This document shows, piece by piece, positions 8,684 through 15,781 of a DNA stretch of 41,416 bases. The notes under the pieces were generated by a model. That model saw only the letters and a program-made list of their open reading frames with translations. It had not been told where the DNA came from and did no database searches. Made by a program: the position numbers and the translations under genes. Each line of letters opens with the position of its first letter. The first letter of the stretch is position 1. Source of the DNA: Motilibacter deserti (GTDB lineage Bacteria > Actinomycetota > Actinomycetes > Motilibacterales > Motilibacteraceae); contig NZ_JAANNP010000003.1 in NCBI RefSeq assembly GCF_011250635.1, positions 100,697-142,112 on the forward strand, in the 5' to 3' direction.

Positions 8684-8747
8684 CTTTTCGCTGAAGCGTG
8701 CTGCGTGAACGGCGCTGCGCCGAAGTGACTGCTCCCGAAGCCGACTG

Positions 8748-9566
8748 CTAGGAACTGAGCTTCCGGAACCGAGCGACGGACAACGGCAGGAACACGGCGA
8801 CGAGGAGCGCCGGCCAGGCGAGCGCGAGCTCCACGGCGTGCTCCGCGGCGAACGACGTCCCGCCGAAGCCGGGGTTGCCGAAGAGCTCCCGGCAGGCGGC
8901 GACCGTCGCCGACAGCGGGTTCCACTCGGCCAGGGCGCCCAGCCAGCCGGGCATGGTCGAGGGGTCGACGAAGGTGCTGGACAGGAAGCCGACCGGCCAC
9001 ACGAGGATCTGCACGGTGACGATGGACTCCGGCCCCTTGGCGAGCAGCCCGAGGTAGACCCCCACCCAGACCAGCGCCCAGCGCAGCAGCAGGAGCAGCG
9101 CGACCGCGGCGAGCGCCCGGAGGGCTCCGCGGTGCGGCTCCCACCCGACGAGCAGGCCGCAGCCGAGCATGACGGCGAGCCCGAGCGCGGCGTTGAGCAT
9201 GTCCGCGGCGCTCCGGCCGACGACCACGGCCGCGGGGTGCATCGGCAGCGAGCGGAACCGGTCGGTCACGCCCCGCGCGGCGTCGGTCGCCACGGAGATC
9301 ATCGTCACCTCGAGCCCGAACGCCATCGTCAGCGCGAAGAGCCCGGGGAGCAGGAACTCCCGGTAGCTCCCGCCTCCCGGGACGACCATCGCGCCGCCGA
9401 AGACGTAGCCGAACATCAGCACCATCAGGACGGGGAACAGCAGTCCGACCGCGAAGGCGACGGGCTGGTTGGCCCAGTGCTGCACGTCGCGGCGAGTGAT
9501 CACGTACGCGTCGGAGAGCGCCCAGCGCAGCCGGGCCCTCGGTGCCGCCGCTGTCACGGTGCTCAT
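8748..9566 (-). CDS. ABC-2 type exporter permease, DrrB-like
   Basis: 272-residue integral membrane permease with six hydrophobic segments, typical of ABC-2/DrrB exporters. Typical features are the N-terminal RRDVQHWANQPVAFAVGLLFP segment, GGSYREFLLPGLFALTMAF, the coupling region DRFRSLPM and the C-terminal EWNPLSATVAACRELFG. The start ATG at 9566 overlaps the stop of the ATPase gene (ATGA), so the two subunits should be made together. The pair probably exports a hydrophobic drug or metabolite; the substrate is unknown. Confidence 0.9.
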   Translation of the reverse strand: MSTVTAAAPRARLRWALSDAYVITRRDVQHWANQPVAFAVGLLFPVLMVLMFGYVFGGAMVVPGGGSYREFLLPGLFALTMAFGLEVTMISVATDAARGVTDRFRSLPMHPAAVVVGRSAADMLNAALGLAVMLGCGLLVGWEPHRGALRALAAVALLLLLRWALVWVGVYLGLLAKGPESIVTVQILVWPVGFLSSTFVDPSTMPGWLGALAEWNPLSATVAACRELFGNPGFGGTSFAAEHAVELALAWPALLVAVFLPLSVARFRKLSS

Positions 9567-10516
9567 GCCGCCACCTGCGCGGGCCGGCCGGTGAGGGAGA
9601 CGAAGACCTCGTCGAGAGTGGGCCGGCGCAGGCCGACGTCCTCGACCTCGACGCCCGAGCGCCCGAGCGCCTCGAGCACGGCCGCCAGCGTCGCCACCCC
9701 GCTGCGTGCAGGCACCCGCACCCGCCGGGTCGCGACGTCCACCTCGGGCTCGGCTGCCGCAGCGCCGCCGACGAGGGCGGACGCGGTGCCGAGGTCCTCG
9801 GTACGCCGCACGACCGCCTCGACCCGGTCGGCCCCGAGGCGCGCCTTGAGCTGCTGCGGGGTGCCCTCGGCGACGACGTGGCCGCCGGCGACCACGCAGA
9901 CCCGGCTCGCCAGCTGGTCGGCCTCGTCGAGGTACTGCGTCGTCAGGAGCACGGTCGTCCCGTCCGCGACGAGCCGGCGCACGGCCTGCCACACGTCCAG
10001 CCGGGCCGCCGGGTCCAGCCCCGTCGTCGGCTCGTCGAGGAAGAGCACGGCCGGCGCCAGGATCAGCCCGGCGGCCAGGTCCAGCCGGCGCCGCATCCCG
10101 CCCGAGTAGGTCGAGACGGCCCGGCCTGCGGCGTCGGCCAGGCCGAACCTCTCGAGCAGCTCGCTCGCGCGGGACCGGGCGGGTCGCCGGCCGAGGTGGT
10201 GCAGCCGGCCGAACATCTCGAGGTTCTGCCGGCCGGTCAGGGCCTCGTCGACGGCGGCGTGCTGGCCGACGAGGCCGATGGACGCGCGCACGCGGGTGGG
10301 CTCGCGGGCCACGTCGAACCCGGCGACGGCCGCGCGCCCGGCGTCCGCGCGCAGCAGCGTGGTGAGGATGCGCACGGCGGTCGTCTTGCCGGCACCGTTG
10401 GGGCCGAGCAGGCCGCACACCGTGCCTGCGGGGACCGCGAGGTCGAACCGGTCGAGGGCCTGCACGGTGCGGAAGGACTTGCTGAGCTCCTCGGCGAGGA
10501 CGGCGGGGGGCGACAT
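9563..10516 (-). CDS. ABC exporter ATPase, DrrA-like
   Basis: 317-residue nucleotide-binding subunit of an ABC-2 exporter. Walker A GPNGAGKT is at residues 38-45, the signature YSGGM at 138-142 and Walker B VLFLDEPTTGLDP from residue 158. The ~90-residue C-terminal extension after the ATPase core is the DrrA type found on daunorubicin-resistance transporters. The ATG at 10516 has AGGAGG 6-7 nt upstream. It is divergent from a TetR gene over a 77-bp region holding GTAC palindromes, so repression by that TetR and induction by the exported compound is the likely logic (inference). Confidence 0.92.
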   Translation of the reverse strand: MSPPAVLAEELSKSFRTVQALDRFDLAVPAGTVCGLLGPNGAGKTTAVRILTTLLRADAGRAAVAGFDVAREPTRVRASIGLVGQHAAVDEALTGRQNLEMFGRLHHLGRRPARSRASELLERFGLADAAGRAVSTYSGGMRRRLDLAAGLILAPAVLFLDEPTTGLDPAARLDVWQAVRRLVADGTTVLLTTQYLDEADQLASRVCVVAGGHVVAEGTPQQLKARLGADRVEAVVRRTEDLGTASALVGGAAAAEPEVDVATRRVRVPARSGVATLAAVLEALGRSGVEVEDVGLRRPTLDEVFVSLTGRPAQVAA

Positions 10517-10531
10517 CGGAGCCTCCTGACT

Positions 10532-10571
10532 GAGTACGGCGTACTCGGTTGCGCTACCGCGTACTGCATAC
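10532..10571. promoter_or_regulatory. Candidate TetR operators between drrAB and tetR
   Basis: GAGTACGGCGTACTC at 10532-10546 is a perfect inverted repeat with a GGC centre. A second, weaker copy of the same plan, GTACTGCATAC, lies at 10561-10571. The first is adjacent to the exporter's ribosome binding site, the second lies between the probable -35 and -10 (TAGGAT, 10579-10584) of tetR, a placement suited to controlling both directions. Confidence 0.6.
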
Positions 10572-10593
10572 CCAGTTCTAGGATGGCTGTCAA

Positions 10594-11358
10594 ATGACCG
10601 AGTACACCGGCCGCGGCGACCCGACGCTCGGCATGCAGCTGCTGTGGGGGACGCGCGAGGCGCCGAGCCGCGGCCCGAAGCCGAAGCTCGACGTGGAGGC
10701 GGTCGTCCGGGCCGCGATCGCCGTGGCCGACGCCGAGGGGCTGCCGGCGCTCTCGATGCGCCGCATCGCCGACGAGCTCGGCACCGGGGTGATGTCGCTC
10801 TACCGCTACGTCCCGGGCAAGGCCGAGCTGCTCGACGTCATGCTCGACCGGGTGTGCGCGGAGACCGCGCGACCCGAGCAGGTCGAGGGTGGGTGGCGTG
10901 CACGGCTGGAGCTCATCGCGCGCGAGGAGTGGGCGCTCTGCCTGCGCCACCCCTGGCTGCTGCAGCTGGCCACGTCGCGCCCGCCGCTCGGGCCGAACGT
11001 CACGGCGAAGTACGACTACGAGCTGCGCGCCGTCGACGGCATCGGGCTCACGGACCTGGAGATGGACGCCGTCGTGACGCTGGTGTCCGTCTTCGTGCAC
11101 GGGGTCGCGCGCGGGGCGGTCGAGGCGGCGGCCGCGCCGGCGCGTACGGGCATGAGCGACCTCGAATGGTGGGAGGCGCACGCGCCGCTGATCGACCGCG
11201 TGCTCGACCCCGAGCGGTTCCCGCTGGCCGTGCGGGTCGGCGCCGCGGCGGGGGAGGAGTACCAGGCGGCCGGCAGCCCGGAGGCGACGTTCGAGTTCGG
11301 GCTCGCCCGGCTGCTCGACGGGGTCGCCGTGCTCGTGGACGGTCGCGGCGCGGGCTGA
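10594..11358 (+). CDS. TetR-family regulator, TetR_C_1 type
   Basis: 254 residues with an N-terminal helix-turn-helix (about residues 32-80: VVRAAIAVADAEGLPALSMRRIADELG followed by LYRYVPGKAELLDVML, here split across the two halves) and an all-helical ligand-binding domain of the tetracycline-repressor-like C-terminal type. It has an unusually long ~30-residue N-terminal arm rich in Gly, Pro and Lys before the HTH. No Shine-Dalgarno is seen; TAGGAT ends 9 nt before the ATG, so a very short leader is likely. It probably represses the divergent DrrAB exporter and itself. Confidence 0.88.
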   Translation: MTEYTGRGDPTLGMQLLWGTREAPSRGPKPKLDVEAVVRAAIAVADAEGLPALSMRRIADELGTGVMSLYRYVPGKAELLDVMLDRVCAETARPEQVEGGWRARLELIAREEWALCLRHPWLLQLATSRPPLGPNVTAKYDYELRAVDGIGLTDLEMDAVVTLVSVFVHGVARGAVEAAAAPARTGMSDLEWWEAHAPLIDRVLDPERFPLAVRVGAAAGEEYQAAGSPEATFEFGLARLLDGVAVLVDGRGAG

Positions 11359-11376
11359 CCGCCCCAGACGGCCGAA

Positions 11377-11399
11377 GTCAGGTTCGGTCGATTCCTGAC
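11377..11399. repeat. Inverted repeat after tetR
   Basis: GTCAGG at 11377-11382 pairs with CCTGAC at 11394-11399 across an 11-nt loop, 18 nt after the tetR stop. It could be a weak terminator; no T-run follows. Confidence 0.35.
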
Positions 11400-11417
11400 G
11401 GGATCTCAACGCAACGT

Positions 11418-11452
11418 GGCCGGATCACCGCTGGCCTGCGACCGATCCGGCC
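11418..11452. promoter_or_regulatory. 9-bp-arm inverted repeat upstream of the cyclase gene
   Basis: GGCCGGATC (11418-11426) and GATCCGGCC (11444-11452) are perfect inverted copies separated by 17 nt. The right arm ends 15 nt before the GTG start at 11468, and CAGAGT (11456-11461) lies 6 nt before that GTG, so if transcription is leaderless the repeat covers the promoter and could be an operator rather than a terminator. Confidence 0.4.
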
Positions 11453-11467
11453 CGGCAGAGTGCGGGG

Positions 11468-12163
11468 GTGACGACTCCGCGGCGTGCCCTGCTCGACCTC
11501 AGCCACCCCATCGCCGACGGCATGGTGACCTATCCGGGGATCGCCGCCCCGGTGCTCCGCACCGTCGTCGACCGGCACGAATCCGCGGCCCGGCTCGCGG
11601 CGGGGGTGTCGTTCGAGATCCTCGCGGTCGACATGGTGGCCAACACCGGCACCTACCTCGACGCGCCCCGCCACTACGACGCCGACGGCGCCGACATCGC
11701 CTCGCTGCCGCTGGAGCGCCTCGTCGACGTCCCGGTGACACTGGTCGACGTGCGCGGCGACGGGCCGGTCGACGCGGAGCGGCTGGCCTCGGTGGCGTGG
11801 GCGAGGGGCAACGCGGTCCTGCTGTGGACGGGATGGTCGCGGCACTGGGGCACCCCGGCGTACGCGGCCGGCGGGCCGTTCGTCGCCGCGGACGCCGTGG
11901 AGGTGCTGCTGGCCGCCGAGCCCGCTCTGGTCGGGATCGACGCGCTCAACATCGACCGGCCCACGGACCCGAGCCGCCCCGCCCACCACCGCCTGCTGCA
12001 CGCGGGCGTGCCGATCGTGGAGCACCTGACGGCGCTGGACGAGCTGCACGCGCTGACGGGCGGCGAGCCTGGGCGGGCGCGGTTCACGGCCCTGCCCGCA
12101 CCGTTCCTGCAGCTCGGGACGTTCCCGGTGCGGGCGGTGGCAAGCGTCGCCGTCGACCGCTAG
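11468..12163 (+). CDS. Cyclase-family protein (kynurenine formamidase-like fold)
   Basis: 231-residue protein of the 'putative cyclase' family (PF04199), metal-dependent hydrolases that include kynurenine formamidase. The N-terminal DLSHPIADGMVTYPG segment and the C-terminal LPAPFLQLGTFPVRAVA are family features. The usual metal motif HxGTHxDxPxH here reads NTGTYLDAPRH, so the first His is Asn and the second is Tyr, while the Asp and last His remain. This NTGTY variant is a recurring subgroup; its chemistry is probably different or unknown. No kynurenine pathway gene is near. The start has no Shine-Dalgarno, consistent with a leaderless message. Confidence 0.82.
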   Translation: MTTPRRALLDLSHPIADGMVTYPGIAAPVLRTVVDRHESAARLAAGVSFEILAVDMVANTGTYLDAPRHYDADGADIASLPLERLVDVPVTLVDVRGDGPVDAERLASVAWARGNAVLLWTGWSRHWGTPAYAAGGPFVAADAVEVLLAAEPALVGIDALNIDRPTDPSRPAHHRLLHAGVPIVEHLTALDELHALTGGEPGRARFTALPAPFLQLGTFPVRAVASVAVDR

Positions 12164-13317
12164 GCCGCCGGCAGCAGCCCCAGCCGCTCCTTCGCCCGCA
12201 GCACCCGCAGGGCGGCGTCGTCCACCCGTCGGGCAAATCCCGAATCAGCCTTCACCTTCGCGAGCACGGCGCGCACCATCGCCGGGACGACCTGTGGGTT
12301 CACGGTCAGCACGATGTCCCCGCCCGCGGTCACGAACTTGACCGCGCGCTCGCCCGGCGACCAGTCCGACACCTGCACCGCGTTGCCGATGTCGTCGCTG
12401 ATGACGACGCCGTCGAAGCCGAGGTCCCGGCGAAGCATGCCGCCGATCACGGTGGGCGAGAAGACTGCCGGGTTGGACGGGTCGATCCGCCGGTAGTAGG
12501 CGCTCGACACCATGACGAACGGCGCCCCGGCGCGGACCGCGGCGGCGAAGGGCCGCAGGTACGCGTCCTGCCGCGTGGTCGTCCGGTCGGTCACCCGGCG
12601 CGCGGTGTCCGTGTTCGCGGTCACCCGCCCGAGCCCCGGGAAGTGCTTGACCGCCGGGTCCACGCCGGCCGCCAGCATGCCCTGGGCCACAGCGACCCCG
12701 TCGACGCCGACCGCGGCGGGGGTGTAGCCGTACTGCCGGCGCCAGAAGCCGATCGGTGCGTTCGCGGCCGCCGCGGCCGCGCTCGGCACGGTGTCGAGGA
12801 CCGGCGCCAGGTTGACGTTCACGCCGGCGTCGCGCAGCTGGCGGCCCCAGCCGCGCGCCCGCGCGCGCAGCGTGGCGACGGGGAGCCGGCCCTGCTCGAG
12901 CGCGCTCGGCATGGCGGGAAAGCCCGGCCCCTGCAGGACCTGCACGGCCCCGCCCTCCTGATCTGTGGCGACGAAGAGGGCCGCCGACCCGCGCCGGACC
13001 GACGACTGCAGGCGGGTCGTGACGCGCGCCGTCGCCTCCACCCCCGCATGGCTCCGTCCGGTCAGCATCACACTGCCCACTGCGAAGCGCTTCACGAGGT
13101 CGATCCCGGGGAGCGGGTCGGTCGCCGGCGTCCCGGCCATGAACAGCTGGCCGACCCGCTGGGCCGGGGTCATCGCGGCGAGCAGCGCGGCGGCCTGGTC
13201 CCGGGGCGCCGGGGCGGCCGTCGCCGGTGCCGCTGGCGGTGCCATGACGAGCAGGCCCGCCGCGAGGGCGGCGCTCAGCAGGCACGGCGCGCTCCGTCGT
13301 CCTCGCACCGCATCCAC
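12160..13317 (-). CDS. Secreted glycoside hydrolase family 3 (NagZ-like)
   Basis: 385 residues with a Sec signal peptide (hydrophobic core ~12-28, Ala-rich cleavage zone near residues 32-37) followed by a single GH3 N-terminal barrel. Family motifs are TDQEGG (119-124), KHFPG (224-228) and the nucleophile loop VISDD (305-309). NagZ enzymes continue KHFPGHG...DSH with a catalytic His; here it is KHFPGLGRVTANTDT, lacking that His, as in many actinobacterial relatives. It likely cleaves beta-N-acetylglucosaminyl or similar bonds outside the cell. Start is uncertain: GTG 13317 and GTG 13308 are both possible, with an AAGGG stretch serving either. Its 3' end overlaps the convergent cyclase gene by 4 nt. 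Confidence 0.85.
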   Translation of the reverse strand: MDAVRGRRSAPCLLSAALAAGLLVMAPPAAPATAAPAPRDQAAALLAAMTPAQRVGQLFMAGTPATDPLPGIDLVKRFAVGSVMLTGRSHAGVEATARVTTRLQSSVRRGSAALFVATDQEGGAVQVLQGPGFPAMPSALEQGRLPVATLRARARGWGRQLRDAGVNVNLAPVLDTVPSAAAAAANAPIGFWRRQYGYTPAAVGVDGVAVAQGMLAAGVDPAVKHFPGLGRVTANTDTARRVTDRTTTRQDAYLRPFAAAVRAGAPFVMVSSAYYRRIDPSNPAVFSPTVIGGMLRRDLGFDGVVISDDIGNAVQVSDWSPGERAVKFVTAGGDIVLTVNPQVVPAMVRAVLAKVKADSGFARRVDDAALRVLRAKERLGLLPAA

Positions 13318-13359
13318 CCCTTCCCTCGTGCTTCCGGCCCCATCCTGCCGTGCCGCCTG

Positions 13360-13379
13360 CCCTGTGCGCAGGGCATGCT
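13360..13379 (+). promoter_or_regulatory. Short palindrome and -10-like element before cobF
   Basis: CCCTGTGCGCAGGG (13360-13373) is a 5-bp-arm inverted repeat directly before CATGCT (13374-13379), which ends 6 nt before the cobF GTG. Only 68 bp separate cobF from the divergent GH3 gene, so the site could act on either. Confidence 0.35.
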
Positions 13380-13385
13380 TGCGGC

Positions 13386-14156
13386 GTGCGGAACCTCCTC
13401 GTCATCGGCATCGGCGCGGGCGACCCCGACTACGTGACGATCCAGGCGGTCAAGGCGCTCAACCGGGTCGACGTCTTCTTCGTGCTCGACAAGGGCGAGG
13501 CCAAGCACGACCTGGTCGCGCTGCGGCAGGAGATCCTCGAGCGCCACGTCGAGCGCCCCTACCGCGTCGTCCACGGGCGCGACCCCGAGCGCGACGTGCG
13601 GTCCGGCCCGTACGCGGAGGCGGTCGAGGACTGGCGGCGACGCCGTGCCGACGTCTGCGAGCGGATGGTCCTCGACGAGCTGGCCGACGGGGAGTGCGGC
13701 GCGTTCCTCGTCTGGGGCGACCCGTCGCTCTACGACAGCACCCTCGGCATCGTCGAGGACATCGTCACGCGCGGCAACGTCGAGCTCGACTACGAGGTGG
13801 TCCCTGGCATCAGCAGCGTGTCGGCGCTCGCCGCGCGGCACCGCACGGTGCTCAACCGGGTCGGCGGGGCGTTCCAGGTCACGACGGGCCGGCGCGTGTC
13901 CGAGGGGCTGCCGGAGGACGTCGACGACGTGGCGGTGATGCTCGACGTGCGCCCCATGACCCGGCTGCCCGCGCAGGGGGTCGACGTCTACTGGGGCGCC
14001 TACGTCGGCACGCCGGACGAGGTCCTCGTGGCCGGGCCGCTGGAGCAGGTGGCCGCCCGCATCGACGCCGTCCGCGAGGAGGCGCGCGCCCGCAAGGGCT
14101 GGATCATGGACACCTACCTGCTGCGCCGCCACGTCGACGGCGACGCCCGGGGCTGA
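13386..14156 (+). CDS. cobF: Precorrin-6A synthase (deacetylating)
   Basis: 256-residue SAM-dependent tetrapyrrole methylase of the aerobic cobalamin pathway, which methylates C-1 of precorrin-5 and releases acetate to give precorrin-6A. The N-terminal VIGIGAGDPDYVTIQA (residues ~6-21) and the central FLVWGDPSLYDSTLGIV are characteristic of CobF rather than CobI/CobM. The GTG start at 13386 follows a -10-like CATGCT by 6 nt and has no Shine-Dalgarno. It is followed after 3 nt by cobK, the next enzyme but one in the pathway, a sensible pair. No cobalamin riboswitch is visible upstream. Confidence 0.92.
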   Translation: MRNLLVIGIGAGDPDYVTIQAVKALNRVDVFFVLDKGEAKHDLVALRQEILERHVERPYRVVHGRDPERDVRSGPYAEAVEDWRRRRADVCERMVLDELADGECGAFLVWGDPSLYDSTLGIVEDIVTRGNVELDYEVVPGISSVSALAARHRTVLNRVGGAFQVTTGRRVSEGLPEDVDDVAVMLDVRPMTRLPAQGVDVYWGAYVGTPDEVLVAGPLEQVAARIDAVREEARARKGWIMDTYLLRRHVDGDARG

Positions 14157-14159
14157 CCC

Positions 14160-14906
14160 GTGGCCCTGACCGTGCTGCTGCTCGGTGGCACGGCCGAGGC
14201 GCGGGAGCTGGCCGGCCGCCTCGTGGGCGTGCCGGGGCTGCGGGTGGTGACCTCGCTGGCCGGGCGGGTCGCCGAGCCCCGCCTGCCCCGGGGGGAGGTG
14301 CGGGTCGGGGGGCTGGGCGGCGCCGACGGCCTGCTCTCGTGGGTCGCCGAGCACGCGCCCGCTGTCCTGGTCGACGCGACCCACCCGTTCGCCGAGTCCG
14401 TCAGCCGCTCTGCGGCGGCCGCCGCCGAGCGCGGCGGCTTCCCGCTGCTCCGGCTGGCCCGGCCGGGCTGGAGCGAGCGGGCGGGCGACCGGTGGCACCG
14501 CGTCCCCTCGCTCGCCGCGGCCGCCGATGCCACGCCCGCGCTCGGCGCGCGCCCGTTCCTCACCACGGGCCGGCAGGGGCTGGAGGTCTTCGCCGGGCAC
14601 TCGACCTGGTCCCGGCTCGAGGTGCTCGTCCGCACGGTCGACCCGCCGGAACTGAAGCTGCCTCCGGGCTTCCGGCTCCGGTGCGACCGCGGCCCCTACT
14701 CGGTGGACGGGGAGCTGGCGCTCCTGCGGGCCGAGCAGGTGGACGTGCTCGTCACCAAGGACAGCGGGGGCACGTCCACCGCCGCGAAGCTCGACGCCGC
14801 GCGGGCGCTCGGGCTGCCGGTGGTGGTCGTGGACCGGCCCGTGCTGCCGGACGTGCCGTGCGTGGTGTCGGTCGACGACGCGGTGGCGTGGGCCCGTACG
14901 TTCTAG
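14160..14906 (+). CDS. cobK: Precorrin-6A reductase
   Basis: 248-residue NADPH-dependent reductase converting precorrin-6A to precorrin-6B (dihydro-precorrin-6). Diagnostic segments are LLGGTAEARELA (residues 7-18), VDATHPFAESVS (~76-87), the RPGWSER region, FLTTGRQGLE and VTKDSGGTSTAAKLDAA near the C-terminus. Start is GTG at 14160, 3 nt after the cobF stop. Other corrin genes are absent apart from a sirohydrochlorin chelatase ~15 kb away, so the B12 pathway is dispersed in this genome. Confidence 0.92.
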   Translation: MALTVLLLGGTAEARELAGRLVGVPGLRVVTSLAGRVAEPRLPRGEVRVGGLGGADGLLSWVAEHAPAVLVDATHPFAESVSRSAAAAAERGGFPLLRLARPGWSERAGDRWHRVPSLAAAADATPALGARPFLTTGRQGLEVFAGHSTWSRLEVLVRTVDPPELKLPPGFRLRCDRGPYSVDGELALLRAEQVDVLVTKDSGGTSTAAKLDAARALGLPVVVVDRPVLPDVPCVVSVDDAVAWARTF

Positions 14907-14909
14907 GTC

Positions 14910-14944
14910 TTGCTTATATAAGCGTGCGCTACTAGCTTTGCCTC
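14910..14944 (+). promoter_or_regulatory. arsR promoter with palindromic operator over the -35
   Basis: TTGCTT (-35, 14910-14915), a 17-nt spacer and TAGCTT (-10, 14933-14938) form a good promoter whose -10 ends 6 nt before the arsR GTG, so the transcript should be leaderless. A perfect 12-bp palindrome GCTTATATAAGC (14912-14923) overlaps the -35. It is an AT-rich island in very GC-rich DNA and is the obvious autoregulatory operator. Confidence 0.75.
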
Positions 14945-15277
14945 GTGCACGCGTTCGAGGTCCTCGGCGACCCGGTCCGCCGCCGGATCGTGGAGCTGCT
15001 GGCCGACGGCGAGCGGTCGTCCGGGGACATCACCACCACCGTCCGCGAGGAGTTCGGCATCTCCCAGCCGGCGGTCTCCCAGCACCTGCGCGTGCTGCGG
15101 GACAACGGCTTCGCCTTCGTGCGACCGGAGGGGGCGCGCCGGCTCTACGCCCTCGACGCAGGCCCGCTCGCGGAGATCGACCAATGGCTCGGGCGCTACC
15201 GCCGCTTCTGGGCGCAGCGCCTCGACGCCCTCGACACCGAGGTCCGGCGGGGACGCCGGGACAGGAGGACACCATGA
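14945..15277 (+). CDS. ArsR-family winged-helix regulator (SdpR-like)
   Basis: 110-residue winged-helix repressor: FEVLGDPVRRRIVELLADGE (residues ~4-23) opens the domain and SQPAVSQHLRVLRDNGF (~40-56) is the recognition helix, followed by the wing FVRPEGARRLYAL. No cysteine metal site typical of ArsR/SmtB is present, so it is of the type paired with AHSA1/SRPBCC proteins. Its stop overlaps the downstream ATG (ATGA), so the two are co-translated. It probably represses its own operon through the palindrome at 14912-14923. Confidence 0.9.
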   Translation: MHAFEVLGDPVRRRIVELLADGERSSGDITTTVREEFGISQPAVSQHLRVLRDNGFAFVRPEGARRLYALDAGPLAEIDQWLGRYRRFWAQRLDALDTEVRRGRRDRRTP

Positions 15278-15777
15278 CGACAGCGACCACCCCGCTCGGC
15301 CAGGTGCTGCGGGACAAGGACGGCGTGCGGCTCGAGTTCGTCCGGACGTTCGACGCGCCGCCCGCCGACGTGTGGGACGCGCTCACGGACCCGGTGCGCA
15401 TGGACCGGTGGATCGGCACCTGGACGGGCGACCCCTCCACGGGGAGCGTGCTCTTCGCGATGACGAGCGAGGGCGACGTCCAGCCGGAGCCCGTGCGCAT
15501 CGTGCGCTGCGAGCCGCCGAGCGTGCTGCAGCTGGAGATGACGACCGGCGACGGGCCCTGGCCGGTGACGGTCACGCTGCGCGAGGCGGGGGACCGCACC
15601 GAGCTGACGTTCGTCCACGAGCTCGCCGAGCCGTACGACGCGAGCGCCATCGGCCCGGGCTGGCAGTACTACCTGGACCGGCTCGACGCCGTCGTCGCCG
15701 GCGGCGAGCCCCCGGCGGACTTCGAGCCGTACTACCCGGCGCTCAAGGACGCCTACCCGATCCCGGCCGCGGGCTAG
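15274..15777 (+). CDS. SRPBCC/AHSA1-domain protein
   Basis: 167-residue protein with the START-like helix-grip fold (AHSA1 family): FVRTFDAPPADVWDALTDP at residues ~22-40 and the C-terminal helix GWQYYLDRLDAVVAGG near 129-144. Such proteins bind small hydrophobic ligands; exact roles are usually unknown. The ATG is placed by an AGGAGG at 15263-15268. In the ArsR-AHSA1 pair, the second protein is commonly thought to act in the same stress or ligand response as the regulator (inference). Confidence 0.88.
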   Translation: MTTATTPLGQVLRDKDGVRLEFVRTFDAPPADVWDALTDPVRMDRWIGTWTGDPSTGSVLFAMTSEGDVQPEPVRIVRCEPPSVLQLEMTTGDGPWPVTVTLREAGDRTELTFVHELAEPYDASAIGPGWQYYLDRLDAVVAGGEPPADFEPYYPALKDAYPIPAAG

Positions 15778-15781
15778 CCGG

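Noticed and set aside
8710-8722. Palindrome CGGCGCTGCGCCG between the FkbM and DrrB genes
   Set aside because: Centre of one base leaves a weak hairpin without T-run; may be a minor terminator but not supportable.
13318-13385. Cobalamin riboswitch before cobF
   Set aside because: 68 bp is too short and no B12-box sequence is visible.
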